Assembly (NCBI RefSeq): GCF_003443615.1 | Contig: NZ_CP031967.1 | Location: 3,038,001 to 3,102,000 of the forward strand | From: Alteromonas sp. BL110 | GTDB taxonomy: Bacteria; Pseudomonadota; Gammaproteobacteria; Enterobacterales; Alteromonadaceae | DNA: 64,000 nt | Reading direction: 5' to 3' | In this document: positions 1 through 8,315 of the stretch, one piece after another | Numbering within the stretch: the stretch's first letter is position 1 | Layout: the number at the start of each line of letters is the position of its first letter | Translations under genes and position numbers: made by a program | The notes under the pieces: generated by a model | Databases searched by the model: none | What the model was told of the DNA's origin: nothing | Seen by the model: the letters and a program-made list of their open reading frames with translations, nothing else

Positions 1-1
1 A

Positions 2-1006
2 GCCTCTCCGATAAATCCTTCAGATATGTGGCCTATGTTTGGCCCCGCAAGTCTTGATAAAGCGACCTTCGATGCGGATAAAAATGCATTGGTTGCACCG
101 GTACACAAGCCTTTGCTAAGCCGTATCAAGTCTCGTCTTGACCAAACTTTACCTATAGGGAATGAAGGCGCAGGAACGGTTGTTAAAGCGGGTGACAGCC
201 CTGAAGCGCAGGCTTTGATGGGTAAAACCGTATCTATTCTAACCGGCGCAGCTTATACAGAGTATGCTTGCGTGCCCGTACAGGCATGTTTACCTCATAT
301 GGATAGCACTACGCCGCAACAGGCTGCGTCGTCATTTGTGAACCCGCTTACTGCACTCGGTATGGTTGAAACCATGCGTATGGAAGGGCATAAAGCCTTG
401 GTTCACACTGCAGCGGCCTCTAATCTTGGGCAGATGCTAAACAAAATTTGTTTAGAGGAAGGCGTAGAGCTGGTCAATATCGTTCGTAGCCAAGAGCAGG
501 TAGACCTACTTAAAGGTATTGGCGCGAAGATTGTACTTGATTCCAGCAGCGAGAATTTCAAAGCTGAACTTTACCAGGCCATCGACAGCACTGGTGCTAC
601 GCTAGCATTTGACGCCATTGGTGGCGGTGAGCTAGTTAGCGATATTCTTACTATGATGGAAGCGTCGGGCAGTAAAAATGCAAAAGGCTTCAACACTTAT
701 GGCTCTGACAGCAATAAACAAGTGTATATCTACGGCGGCTTAGATTTCTCGCCGACAATTTTAAACCGCGCTTACGGTATGACGTGGAGTATAGGTGGCT
801 GGTTGTTAATGCGCTTCTTAGGAAAGCTTGATAAGAAACGTGTGGGCGAGCTATATCAAAAGGTAGCTACGGAGATTAACACTACCTTTGCTTCATCGTA
901 CAGCAAAGAGTTAAGCCTGGAAGAAGCACTACAACCAGAGAATGTGGCTTTGTACAATGCGAAAAAGACAGGCACTAAGTATCTGATCGTGCCAAGCAAG
1001 GACTAA
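2..1006 (+). CDS. Zinc-type alcohol dehydrogenase/quinone oxidoreductase family protein (MDR), 5' end outside window
   Basis: The reading frame is open back to the first bases of the window, and the residues before the first ATG (at 26) read SPINPSDMWPMFG. PINPSD is the conserved N-terminal element of medium-chain dehydrogenases, so that ATG is internal and the true start lies upstream. A Rossmann segment is visible at HTAAASNLGQML (about residues 127-138 counted from ATG 26), followed by the usual NAD(P)-domain pattern (VNIVRS, DSSSENF, FDAIGGGEL). No structural zinc Cys cluster is seen, so this is probably a zinc-independent, quinone oxidoreductase-like reductase using NAD(P)H. The substrate cannot be told from sequence. 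It is followed by a long hairpin at 1053-1123 that probably ends its transcript. Confidence 0.85.
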   Translation, partial: ASPINPSDMWPMFGPASLDKATFDADKNALVAPVHKPLLSRIKSRLDQTLPIGNEGAGTVVKAGDSPEAQALMGKTVSILTGAAYTEYACVPVQACLPHMDSTTPQQAASSFVNPLTALGMVETMRMEGHKALVHTAAASNLGQMLNKICLEEGVELVNIVRSQEQVDLLKGIGAKIVLDSSSENFKAELYQAIDSTGATLAFDAIGGGELVSDILTMMEASGSKNAKGFNTYGSDSNKQVYIYGGLDFSPTILNRAYGMTWSIGGWLLMRFLGKLDKKRVGELYQKVATEINTTFASSYSKELSLEEALQPENVALYNAKKTGTKYLIVPSKD

Positions 1007-1052
1007 TCAGCAGAATGTTCGAATAAGGCAATCTGAGTTTTAGTTAAATTAG

Positions 1053-1125
1053 AAAAAGGGTCTGTTGATCTTCGATGTACAAACTAAGGTTTAAAGTACA
1101 TTAAAGAACAACAGTCCCTTTTTGT
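1053..1125 (+). terminator. Long composite hairpin, probable terminator
   Basis: Outer arms 1053-1067 and 1109-1123 pair over 14 bp (A5, GGG, then CTGTTG with CAACAG) with one T-T mismatch, and the 3' arm ends in a run of five T. The 41-nt loop contains a second stem, ATGTAC (1075-1080) with GTACAT (1096-1101), and inside it AAAC (1081-1084) with GTTT (1089-1092). The U-tract fits termination of the upstream dehydrogenase, but the structure is longer than a normal intrinsic terminator. Confidence 0.6.
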
Positions 1126-1215
1126 ATTCATTATCATTCAGCTAACAGTAAGCGGGAAATACGCTTAAGGTGATATGAGCTAAAAGTAACCCAGATAAAA
1201 GGTATTTGAGACAAC

Positions 1216-2037
1216 ATGCCTGAAGGTCCTGAAATTCGTCGCGCTGCGGACAAAGTCGAAGCGGTAATAAAAGATGCTCATTTAGAAAAAGTAGAGTTTG
1301 GGTTAGCGCAGCTTCAACTCTACGTTAAACAATTGGAAGGCGAAAAAGTATTGCGTATGGAAACCCGTGGGAAGGCGCTAATCACGCATTTTAGCAACGC
1401 CCTTTCTATGTATTCACACAATCAACTTTATGGCGTGTGGCATACCTGCAAACGCAATGAATTACCTGATACTAAACGTCAGTTAAGGGTTGGGCTTCAT
1501 ACCGAAACTCACAGTGCTATTTTGTATAGTGCCTCCGATATTAGTATTTGGCCAACACAAACTATTCACGAGCACCCTTTTTTGCAGCGAGTAGGGCCTG
1601 ATGTGTTAAACGATGTGGTAACAGAAGAGCTGGTGTTAGAACGACTACGTTCAAAAGCTTTTTATAACAGGGCGCTGAGTGGTCTATACCTAGACCAGCG
1701 CTTTATGGCAGGGTTAGGGAATTACCTTCGCAGCGAAATACTATTTGCAGCAGGTGTTCATCCTTCACTCAAACCTTCTCAGTTAGATGATGAGCAGCTG
1801 CGCAGCTTATCACATCACACCTTAGCAATATGCAAACGCAGTTATGAAACCGGTGGCTATACCGTGTACACAGAACTACGCGAAGTGCTTGAAGCAAAAG
1901 GCATTAACTTTGAAGGCACGCGGTTTATGGTGTTCGATAGGGAAGAGCAGCCTTGTAGAATCTGTGCCACTCCAATAAAACGCCAAACGTATAACGGGCG
2001 ACGTCTCTATTGGTGTAGCCAGTGTCAGGCGAAGTGA
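1216..2037 (+). CDS. nei: Endonuclease VIII (DNA glycosylase/AP lyase)
   Basis: Base-excision repair enzyme that removes oxidised pyrimidines and cleaves the abasic site. The start MPEGPEIRR gives, after Met removal, the catalytic Pro and Glu of the Fpg/Nei family. The central domain has the helix-two-turn-helix segment GLGNYLRSEILF (about 168-179). The C-terminus carries the zinc finger with Cys pairs CRIC and CSQC and the DNA-binding GRR loop between them. At 273 residues it is close to E. coli Nei (263). The PEGPEIRRAAD start and RGKAL segment favour Nei over Fpg (MutM). It is a single gene with its own 5' region, convergent with the MFS gene. Confidence 0.93.
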   Translation: MPEGPEIRRAADKVEAVIKDAHLEKVEFGLAQLQLYVKQLEGEKVLRMETRGKALITHFSNALSMYSHNQLYGVWHTCKRNELPDTKRQLRVGLHTETHSAILYSASDISIWPTQTIHEHPFLQRVGPDVLNDVVTEELVLERLRSKAFYNRALSGLYLDQRFMAGLGNYLRSEILFAAGVHPSLKPSQLDDEQLRSLSHHTLAICKRSYETGGYTVYTELREVLEAKGINFEGTRFMVFDREEQPCRICATPIKRQTYNGRRLYWCSQCQAK

Positions 2038-2157
2038 TACCAACCGCTTACTTTTAGCCGACAAATAACCTAGTATCGACTTAAACAGCATTATGTATTA
2101 AACGGTACCTCATTTTGATTGGGTTTTGCGTGCAATCCAACTCAAAGAGGCTGCCGC

Positions 2158-3330
2158 TTAGCGAAGAGCTCGTCGTTTTGCAAACATGAATACCAACATC
2201 ACGCTTAGGCCGAATATGGCTATACAGAGTGACCCGATAGTGGCATCTCTGAAGCTAAAAAATTGGGCCACTGTACCCGCACCGATAGTACCTAACATCA
2301 TGCCCACGCGGGTTGCATTTGAATAAAACGCTGATGTAAACCCGGTTAAATCGGGCGCTTGTTGTTGCAGCAAGGTCAATCCAATGCCTGCATATAATCC
2401 GTAAAATAGGGCATTTAATATTTGAAGTGTTAAGAGCTCCCAACTTGATTGAGAGAAATACACGCCAACGTAAAAGCAACAGCCAAAAATAAATGCTACC
2501 GCCATAATGCCAGCAGGGGGAAAGCGTCGCGCTAATTTGGCTGCAAGCAGCATGGTAGGTATTTCAAGCGCGGCTACCACGCCCATCATTAGCCCAGGCA
2601 AGTTTTCCGCTAATCCTAGCTCATTCATAACGTATAAGGGCATGGATGATAGATACATAACGTTGCCAGCCATTCCAGCAAGTATCGCCAAACCAACTAG
2701 CCAAAAAGGCAGCGACAGTGAGCCTTTAAGGCTCGTGTTAAGTGACTGTTGATTGGCTTTTTGTGGCGGTACTACGTGAACGACAAATAGCGTCGCAACA
2801 ATCACACAAGCGATAGCCACAGAAAAAGACGCGGCGAAGCCAAAGTTGGCAACCAGAGTAAATGCTAGTGGTGGGCCTACCACCCAAGCAAGAGATATAG
2901 CTGCGCGAACTTTCGAGTTAAAAGCGGCTAAATCGATGTCTTGGTTTTTTGCCCATAGCCCCGAAACAGTCAACATCTGAGACACTGCCCCAGCACCTAC
3001 CGACATAAACAAAACGCCAGCAAGAAACACGTGCCAGAACTGCTTGCTGAAGATAAACGCCACCATGGCAATGCCTACGCAAACCATAGTGAGACCGTAA
3101 AGGCGGTTTGCGTTAAAACCTTTGTCGGCCAAGTGGCCTAAGTATTGGCTGATCGCCAAGCCTGATAACGTCACGGAAACCATATAAATACTGATGTATA
3201 TAGGCTCAACATTTATCTCGTCAATAAGAAAGTAGCTCATTAGTGGCGTAACAAATGACGAGGTTAACCCAGTTAATAGACTTAACAGCAGAAAAGGAAG
3301 TTGCGGTGAAAATGGGTGACGCGATGACAT
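2158..3330 (-). CDS. MFS transporter, sugar-efflux (SetA/SetB) type
   Basis: A 390-residue inner-membrane protein with about twelve hydrophobic segments spread over its full length. The loop between helices 2 and 3 (SQYLGHLADKGFNANR, about 62-77) is the MFS motif A region. The opening PLMSYFLIDEINVEP resembles the SetA/SetB sugar efflux group (PLxxLFLxxEVxxxP), proton-driven exporters of sugars and analogues. Substrate is inferred from family only. No regulator is adjacent. It is convergent with nei. Confidence 0.8.
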   Translation of the reverse strand: MSSRHPFSPQLPFLLLSLLTGLTSSFVTPLMSYFLIDEINVEPIYISIYMVSVTLSGLAISQYLGHLADKGFNANRLYGLTMVCVGIAMVAFIFSKQFWHVFLAGVLFMSVGAGAVSQMLTVSGLWAKNQDIDLAAFNSKVRAAISLAWVVGPPLAFTLVANFGFAASFSVAIACVIVATLFVVHVVPPQKANQQSLNTSLKGSLSLPFWLVGLAILAGMAGNVMYLSSMPLYVMNELGLAENLPGLMMGVVAALEIPTMLLAAKLARRFPPAGIMAVAFIFGCCFYVGVYFSQSSWELLTLQILNALFYGLYAGIGLTLLQQQAPDLTGFTSAFYSNATRVGMMLGTIGAGTVAQFFSFRDATIGSLCIAIFGLSVMLVFMFAKRRALR

Positions 3331-3565
3331 GAGGGTACAAGCTCCGAGGGGCTGTTAAATGTGGGTGACCAAAATTCGCAGTGAAAAGGTAGCAACCCTT
3401 AATAACGAGGGCGCATTATAAGTGCTGAATTTCTCATGTCTATGCCGTTAATAGTATTAGGCCCACATGAATTGTGCTCATATGGATAAGACAAAAAGGA
3501 GGGAACGGCACAGCAAATCCATTGTTCGATAAAGCTGTGCTGCTTGAGTGCATTTATAAGTTTGT

Positions 3566-3588
3566 GCGCACACGCTAAACGTGTGCGC
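3566..3588 (-). terminator. Hairpin downstream of nitroreductase gene
   Basis: A perfect 9-bp inverted repeat (GCGCACACG at 3566-3574, CGTGTGCGC at 3580-3588) with a 5-nt loop lies just past the stop of the nitroreductase on the minus strand. There is no T-tract after it in that direction, so termination is likely but not typical. Confidence 0.4.
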
Positions 3589-3593
3589 TTGCT

Positions 3594-4268
3594 CTATAGA
3601 AAACTCGCAATCTCGCTAAGCGACTTCTTATTTTTGGCGTGGGCGGGGATGGTGGCATTATCTGCTGGGTATCCTGCAATAATTAGCATGTAAGCGCGCT
3701 CGTTGTCTGGTCGTTGGCACACATCGGTTAGAAAGTTCATAGGTTTTGGCGTATGGGTCAAGGTTGCTAAACCTGCGTTGTGAAGTGAGGTAATGAGCAT
3801 TCCCACAGCGATACCAACGGATTCATGCACATAATAGTTTTGGCTTTTTTCTCCTGTTTCCGTTTCACCAAACTTCTGGCTGAATACGGCAATAAGCCAA
3901 GGTGCTGTTTCTAAATAAGGTTTACTTGCATCAGTACCCAAAGGCTTAAGGTCATTTAACCATTGTTGCCCAGCACGACCGTTGTAAAAGCCTTGTTCAT
4001 GGGCTTCAGCTTGTTCGCGTATTTGTTGTTTTACTTCGGGCGATTGTATTGCGGCAAAGTGCCAAGGTTGATGGTTCGCCCCGCTAGGCGCGGTGCCTGC
4101 GGTCAAAATGCAGTTTTCGATAACCGCCTTTTCAACGGGGCGGTCGCTAAAGTGTCTAACGCTGTGGCGACGCTGCATGGTTTTCAAGAATTCTTCGCTA
4201 CGAGCTAGCATTTGCTCTTCAGGGTATTCAATAAAATCATCAAGTGGTGAATGGTCGTGAGGCTGCAT
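3594..4268 (-). CDS. Nitroreductase family protein
   Basis: FMN-dependent NAD(P)H oxidoreductase fold, 224 residues. The phosphate-binding start of the fold is visible as RRHSVRHFSDRPV (about 33-45), followed by AGTAPSGANHQPWHFAAIQ (about 57-75), both conserved FMN contacts in this family. The C-terminal half has GIAVGMLITSLHNAGLATLTHTP, matching the dimer-interface and flavin helix. Substrate (nitroaromatics, quinones, enals or iodotyrosine-like compounds) cannot be assigned. No signal peptide, so cytoplasmic. Monocistronic, with a hairpin after the stop. Confidence 0.88.
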   Translation of the reverse strand: MQPHDHSPLDDFIEYPEEQMLARSEEFLKTMQRRHSVRHFSDRPVEKAVIENCILTAGTAPSGANHQPWHFAAIQSPEVKQQIREQAEAHEQGFYNGRAGQQWLNDLKPLGTDASKPYLETAPWLIAVFSQKFGETETGEKSQNYYVHESVGIAVGMLITSLHNAGLATLTHTPKPMNFLTDVCQRPDNERAYMLIIAGYPADNATIPAHAKNKKSLSEIASFL

Positions 4269-4384
4269 TTATTATCTCTTTTTTTTGTTCTTTATTACTT
4301 TATCGCTTCTGACGCGTTTTTAGAAATAAAAGGGAAAAACAAATGCTGTAGTACAGAGTTAAATAGAAGGTCATGTATACACAA

Positions 4385-4422
4385 TAAAAAAGCGACTCAC
4401 CCAGGCAAAAGTGAATCGCTTT
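4385..4422 (-). terminator. Rho-independent terminator of the KPPFKR-repeat protein gene
   Basis: AAAGCGACTCAC (4389-4400) pairs with GTGAATCGCTTT (4411-4422) over 12 positions with one G-T pair or mismatch. Read on the minus strand it is followed by a run of T (TTTTTTATTG), a textbook intrinsic terminator 33 nt past the stop codon at 4455. Confidence 0.8.
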
Positions 4423-4454
4423 GTTACAAGTAGTTGGGAAGTTGTATAGGACTA

Positions 4455-4823
4455 TTAGTGACGCTTAAATGGCGGGCGCGTACCGCGTTTTTGTGTGTCA
4501 GCTTGTTCTTCGAGTACCTCAAGTTGAGCGACGTCGTAAACTGGCATCATTTTCGTCACTCTGCGATATGGTGGCTTACCGCGCATAATGACGTCTTTCA
4601 CTTCTACATACTCAATGGCGTCTTGCCCTACCGATTCTAATTGTGCAACATCGTTAACCGATAAGCTTATGATTTTGCGTTTGAACGGTGGCTTGCCAGA
4701 GTAATCGACAACTTGCACATCCACAGTTTCATCGCTTGATGCAGACATTGCCTGTGCTGCATTTGCAGAAACGCCAAGTGAAACCGCGGTAATTAATGAA
4801 CCCAATACATAGCGTAATTTCAT
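4455..4823 (-). CDS. Secreted hypothetical protein with duplicated GKPPFKR-DVAQLE repeats
   Basis: No family recognised. The 122-residue product starts with a Sec signal peptide (MKLRYVLGSLITAVSLGVSANAAQA), so it is probably periplasmic. The mature part is two copies of a roughly 45-residue unit: GKPPFKRKIISLSVNDVAQLE and GKPPYRRVTKMMPVYDVAQLE, then a third partial unit ending in RPPFKRH. The conserved basic PPF/YKR element alternates with an acidic V-x-DVAQLE element. A ribosome binding site (AGAGGAC) precedes the ATG. It stands alone between a long upstream spacer and its own terminator. Confidence 0.75.
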   Translation of the reverse strand: MKLRYVLGSLITAVSLGVSANAAQAMSASSDETVDVQVVDYSGKPPFKRKIISLSVNDVAQLESVGQDAIEYVEVKDVIMRGKPPYRRVTKMMPVYDVAQLEVLEEQADTQKRGTRPPFKRH

Positions 4824-5153
4824 GTTGTGTCCTCTTATTGAATTGCTACTTTAGTCTATTGTATGACCAAAAAAGTTCTAAACAATGGCGATTGGTGATA
4901 GTCATATGCTATCACCTAGCTGTTTATAAGATACTTTAGCAATCAAGAGGAGCGCGAGCGCGTTTAGTGATAACGGGCCATGATAGAAATTAGATGGTTA
5001 ATCATAGTGCAGGGGAAATGAGTGGCTGCACCGTTCTGGTGCTATGGAACTGCGTGGTTTTAGAGTCTGCTGGCTAAATCAATCACTTAGCTTTTGGTCT
5101 TTATCTTGCTGTCACCTAATACTCATTTAGAACCGGTACTTGGTACACTTGCG

Positions 5154-5612
5154 GTGAAGTTAAAATTCAAGGTGTCGTCACTGGCGCTATCAACTTTATT
5201 GATCGCTTTTACATCGACAGTGTCGGCGATAGAACAAAGTATTCCACTTTCACAAAGCAAAGGCGGCACGCTTTATTTAGAAGCAACCTTAGAATCGAAT
5301 GTGAATGCCTCATTTTTATTGGATACGGGCTCAAGTCTGCTAACCCTAAATCAGGCCACCTTCGATGCTTTAACACACAACCAAAAGTTGCTTGCCACCC
5401 GGACCTCGGCAGCGAGAATGGCGAATGGAAAAATCGTAAAGATATCGCAGTATCAGTTAAATTCTGTTCGAATTGGTAACACGTGTGAAGTCGGGCCAGT
5501 GGAGGTCGCTGTGCTTCCGAAAGGAAATAACATCTTAGGCATTAATACGTTATTAAGAGTTGCCCCCTTAACGATAACGTCTGATTCTGTGATCTTAGCA
5601 GGGTGTGATTAG
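5154..5612 (+). CDS. Retropepsin-like aspartic protease, secreted
   Basis: The motif FLLDTGSSLLTL carries the DTGSS active site of single-domain aspartic proteases. The downstream ILGINTLLRVAPLTI matches the hydrophobic-hydrophobic-Gly element that closes the active site in the clan AA family. A signal peptide (KVSSLALSTLLIAFTSTVSA) places it in the periplasm. The start is uncertain: GTG at 5154 directly precedes the signal peptide and gives 152 residues, while a TTG at 5094 would add 20 non-signal residues; neither has a clear ribosome binding site. It is convergent with the repeat lipoprotein gene and shares the terminator at 5666-5685. Confidence 0.78.
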   Translation: MKLKFKVSSLALSTLLIAFTSTVSAIEQSIPLSQSKGGTLYLEATLESNVNASFLLDTGSSLLTLNQATFDALTHNQKLLATRTSAARMANGKIVKISQYQLNSVRIGNTCEVGPVEVAVLPKGNNILGINTLLRVAPLTITSDSVILAGCD

Positions 5613-5665
5613 CCTTAGTTAGAACACCCAGTTTTATTATACGCTAAATTAAACACTAACAAAAA

Positions 5666-5696
5666 AGCGAACCCGAAGGCTCGCTCTCTATTTTTT
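5666..5696. terminator. Bidirectional terminator
   Basis: AGCGA-a-CC-cgaa-GG-c-TCGCT forms a short stem (5666-5685) with six A on its left and, six bases to its right, a run of six T. It lies between two convergent genes (stops at 5612 and 5711) and can serve both. Confidence 0.7.
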
Positions 5697-5710
5697 ATTG
5701 CGCAATTAAA

Positions 5711-6121
5711 TTAATCGTCGCATTCGCTAACGTCGCCGCCCATTTGCTCTTTCATTTTCACGCAAGCTTCATGTGCTTTCTTCGCCGCTGCATCTTTAAA
5801 CTCACCTGCTTTTTCAGCAGTTGCGTCATACGCGTCAGAGGCCATATCTTTGCCGTCTTCATACGCATCAGAAGCCATCTCTTTGCCATCTTCATAGGCA
5901 TCAGAAGCCATTTTTTTACCGTCTTCGTATGCGTCAGATGTTGCATCTTTGGTTTCATCCCAAGAATCTGCCGCGCCTTCTTTAGCGTCTTCATAGGCTT
6001 CAGAAGTAGTCTCGCCCGCCTTTTCCATCTCTTTGCTTACTTCGTTTTTTGTTTCGTCGTTAGACTCTGTACAGCCCATTAAAGACAGTAGTAGTGCTAA
6101 CGCCATTGCTTTAGTTTTCAT
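5711..6121 (-). CDS. Lipoprotein made of eight 11-residue LEA-like repeats
   Basis: The start is set at 6121, where AAAAGGAGCTTCATA precedes ATG; an upstream ATG at 6172 has no such site and would precede the signal peptide with 17 extra residues. The product (136 aa) begins MKTKAMALALLLSLMGCTES, a lipobox (LMGC) with the lipid-modified Cys at 17. Residues 39-126 then divide exactly into eight undecamers, for example TSDAYEDGKKM, ASDAYEDGKEM, ASDAYEDGKDM. The A-x-x-AYEDGK pattern resembles group 3 LEA-type or YtxH/apolipoprotein-like 11-mer amphipathic helices. A stress-protective or envelope role is inferred. The terminal region (CVKMKEQMGGDVSECDD) has two Cys. Confidence 0.8.
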   Translation of the reverse strand: MKTKAMALALLLSLMGCTESNDETKNEVSKEMEKAGETTSEAYEDAKEGAADSWDETKDATSDAYEDGKKMASDAYEDGKEMASDAYEDGKDMASDAYDATAEKAGEFKDAAAKKAHEACVKMKEQMGGDVSECDD

Positions 6122-6385
6122 TATGAAGCTCCTTTTGCTGGGATAGTGGCTATTTTTATAACCGGTCAACATGGTGTTCGAACATGCAGCGTATGGCTAA
6201 GTGTTACTAGCCATATAATAGTATTATTCGGCAAGCTGAATATTCGACCAACCCAGTCTAGCCTACTTATCTAGTAAAGTGTAAGTAGACTTTATGTGAA
6301 AAAATGAAAGGTTTATAACAAAAAAAGTGCGATCTATAGAAAATAAGTGCGTCGCAAGATGTTATTTTGTGATGTACTACGCGGG

Positions 6386-6694
6386 TTAATCTTCTGGACC
6401 TTGCGTAGTAAACACAAGATGTCGACGCATGTCTTTCAAAACTACACCTTTTTTAAGTAGCGCTGCGCTTAATCGTCGCTGCCATTTTTTTAATTCAGGC
6501 TCGGCCCGTGACAGTGTCTCTTCATTTTCGAATTGAAATCTCAGCAGTAAAGAACCAGGGAATTGATGATATTGAACGTCAAACCAACATTGTTGCATAC
6601 CTTCAAGTTCTTCAAATCCTTGTGCTTCCAAGCTATCGGCTATACTGAAAACCAGTGCCTGTTGTTTAAGCTGAACTGCAGAGAGCTTTTTCAT
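6386..6694 (-). CDS. Small conserved hypothetical protein downstream of yaeQ
   Basis: Unrecognised 102-residue cytoplasmic protein with no signal peptide or membrane segment. Its ATG overlaps the TAA of the YaeQ gene (TAATG at 6692-6696), so the two are translationally coupled. The sequence is mixed alpha/beta in appearance (WFDVQYHQFPGSLLLRFQ) with a basic C-terminus (KKGVVLKDMRRHLVF). Tight coupling suggests a role connected with YaeQ, which is itself of unclear function. Confidence 0.7.
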   Translation of the reverse strand: MKKLSAVQLKQQALVFSIADSLEAQGFEELEGMQQCWFDVQYHQFPGSLLLRFQFENEETLSRAEPELKKWQRRLSAALLKKGVVLKDMRRHLVFTTQGPED

Positions 6695-7242
6695 TACAGG
6701 TGTTTCTCGATAGCTACTTCAACGCTTTCGGTGATATCGGCACCTTCTATAGTTAACCAGACTTGCCCGTCTTGAATGGTAACCTGTATTTGCATAGAGC
6801 GATGAACTGCTTTAGCCAACGTAGCAGCTAGCGGCTCTGGCAAAGTAAAAATTGATAGGTTCTTTCTTGTCTGTAACTTGTTTTGCTCTTTCTTCCACCA
6901 GGCATCAAAGCTATTGTCAGCGTATGAATAAATCATCATCTGTTGACTTTGATTACAGCCCTTTTTGATGCGCTGTTCTGACGGTTGACCTAACTCAATC
7001 CACAACTCGACTTCATCGCTAAAGCTCTTCTGCCACAAATCAGGCACTTCGTCGTCAGACAGCCCTTTGGTGAACTGTAAGCGCTCATGCGCATTAACAA
7101 TAAAGGCGATAATACGCAGCATCATGCGCTCGTCATTTTCTGATGGGTGCCGGGCAATAGTAAGGTTGTGATCGTTGTAGTAGTTACGATCCATATCTGT
7201 TATTGATATGTCAGCTTTAAAAATGGTCGCTTTAAGAGCCAT
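6694..7242 (-). CDS. yaeQ: YaeQ family protein
   Basis: 182 residues, the family's usual length (E. coli YaeQ 181). The family opening MALKATIFKADISITDMDRNYY and the later DEVELWIELGQPSEQRIKKGCNQS are recognisable. YaeQ has a PD-(D/E)XK nuclease-like fold and was first noted as an RfaH-suppressor in Salmonella/E. coli. Its biochemical role is unsettled. It is first in a two-gene operon, overlapping the following small gene by TAATG. Confidence 0.9.
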   Translation of the reverse strand: MALKATIFKADISITDMDRNYYNDHNLTIARHPSENDERMMLRIIAFIVNAHERLQFTKGLSDDEVPDLWQKSFSDEVELWIELGQPSEQRIKKGCNQSQQMMIYSYADNSFDAWWKKEQNKLQTRKNLSIFTLPEPLAATLAKAVHRSMQIQVTIQDGQVWLTIEGADITESVEVAIEKHL

Positions 7243-7513
7243 GGTGATCCTGCTTTGTTTTTATTAAGGCTTGAGAAAAGCCTCGTGTGCCATGCGAACA
7301 AACGCTACAGCAAATTTTGACGCTATATTACCAGTAAAATGCGTTGCCTGCTGTAGCTAAGAGGCCTATATCGCAGGTAAGTACGCGTTTATTTTCATGC
7401 GTAATGAAATTTTAAACAAACCTTCTCGGTCATGTTCTTGGGCATCGCGCGAAGCGCGAATAACTAAAACAGTAAACAAGCCACAATAAGAATATAAATT
7501 TGGAGAAGGATTA

Positions 7514-8155
7514 ATGAAAAGACTCGTCGCTATGGCAGCTATGGTATTCGCCTGTATTGCGGGTACATCAAATGTACATGCTTTACAGCGCGGAGCCATT
7601 GCAGAAGATGCTAATTCGGTGACGCCATTACTCAATGGCCAGGTTGCGCCTAAAACAACGCTTAAAATGGCTGACGGAACACCGGTAAGCTTACAAGCGC
7701 TGACTATGCAAAAGCCCAGTATTGTACTTTTTTATCGTGGCGGGTGGTGTCCATACTGCAACGAACAGCTTGCCCAGCTAAAAGATATTGAAAAAGACTT
7801 AGTGAATATGGGGTATCAGATATTGGCAATTTCGCCTGAATCGCCTGCGCGTTTACAAGAGCAAAAACTTGAAACTGAGTTTTTGGTTACACTTTTATCT
7901 GATGATAAGTTGGACACCATTCGCGAATTCGGCGTTGGTTTCTACGTTGATACCGTGACAGAATTGAAGTACAAAACCTATGGTATTGATTTAACCAAAG
8001 GTGAAAGTGGAAAAAGCGTTTTGCCAGCGCCTGCTATTTTTATGCTAGATAAAAAAGGGAAGGTTTTATTTAGTTATGTGAACCCAGACTACAAAGTTCG
8101 CCCTTCGGCAGAACTGGTATTAGCGGTAGCGAAAACCCTTAAAAAAGAGATGTAA
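7514..8155 (+). CDS. Peroxiredoxin-like AhpC/TSA family protein, exported
   Basis: Begins with a signal peptide (MKRLVAMAAMVFACIAGTSNVHA) preceded by GGAGAAGG, then a thioredoxin-fold domain. The active-site region FYRGGWCPYCNEQLAQL (about 75-91) has two cysteines in a WCPYC arrangement, as in the Prx-like2/AhpC-TSA family that catalyses thiol-dependent reduction of peroxides or disulfides. The later AISPESPARL is the usual second conserved segment. Periplasmic thiol peroxidase function is inferred. Single gene, followed by a palindromic hairpin at 8169-8196. Confidence 0.85.
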   Translation: MKRLVAMAAMVFACIAGTSNVHALQRGAIAEDANSVTPLLNGQVAPKTTLKMADGTPVSLQALTMQKPSIVLFYRGGWCPYCNEQLAQLKDIEKDLVNMGYQILAISPESPARLQEQKLETEFLVTLLSDDKLDTIREFGVGFYVDTVTELKYKTYGIDLTKGESGKSVLPAPAIFMLDKKGKVLFSYVNPDYKVRPSAELVLAVAKTLKKEM

Positions 8156-8168
8156 TGACTCGTGCAAG

Positions 8169-8196
8169 CCTTATTAAGGCGTAGTCCTTAATAAGG
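8169..8196 (+). terminator. Perfect 11-bp hairpin after the peroxiredoxin gene
   Basis: CCTTATTAAGG (8169-8179) and CCTTAATAAGG (8186-8196) are exact reverse complements with a 6-nt loop. A weak T-rich stretch (GATTGTTT) follows. Probable terminator. Confidence 0.55.
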
Positions 8197-8315
8197 GATT
8201 GTTTACAAAAAAGCACAGTTTTGTCCCACTATAAAAAAGTTATTTTCGGGCAGAAAGCGAGGTTTAATGCGGTAGGTGTTATACTTGAGAATGCTCTTAT
8301 TCAAATCGTATTCCC

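Noticed and set aside
3495..3545. AGGAGGGA ribosome-binding-like sequence and the GCACAGC/GCTGTGC repeat
   Set aside because: No start codon follows at useful distance, and the 7-bp stem with a 19-nt loop is weak.
5744..6082. Frame with CIF/FAVFI repeats opposite the lipoprotein gene
   Set aside because: It merely mirrors the undecamer repeats of the real minus-strand gene.
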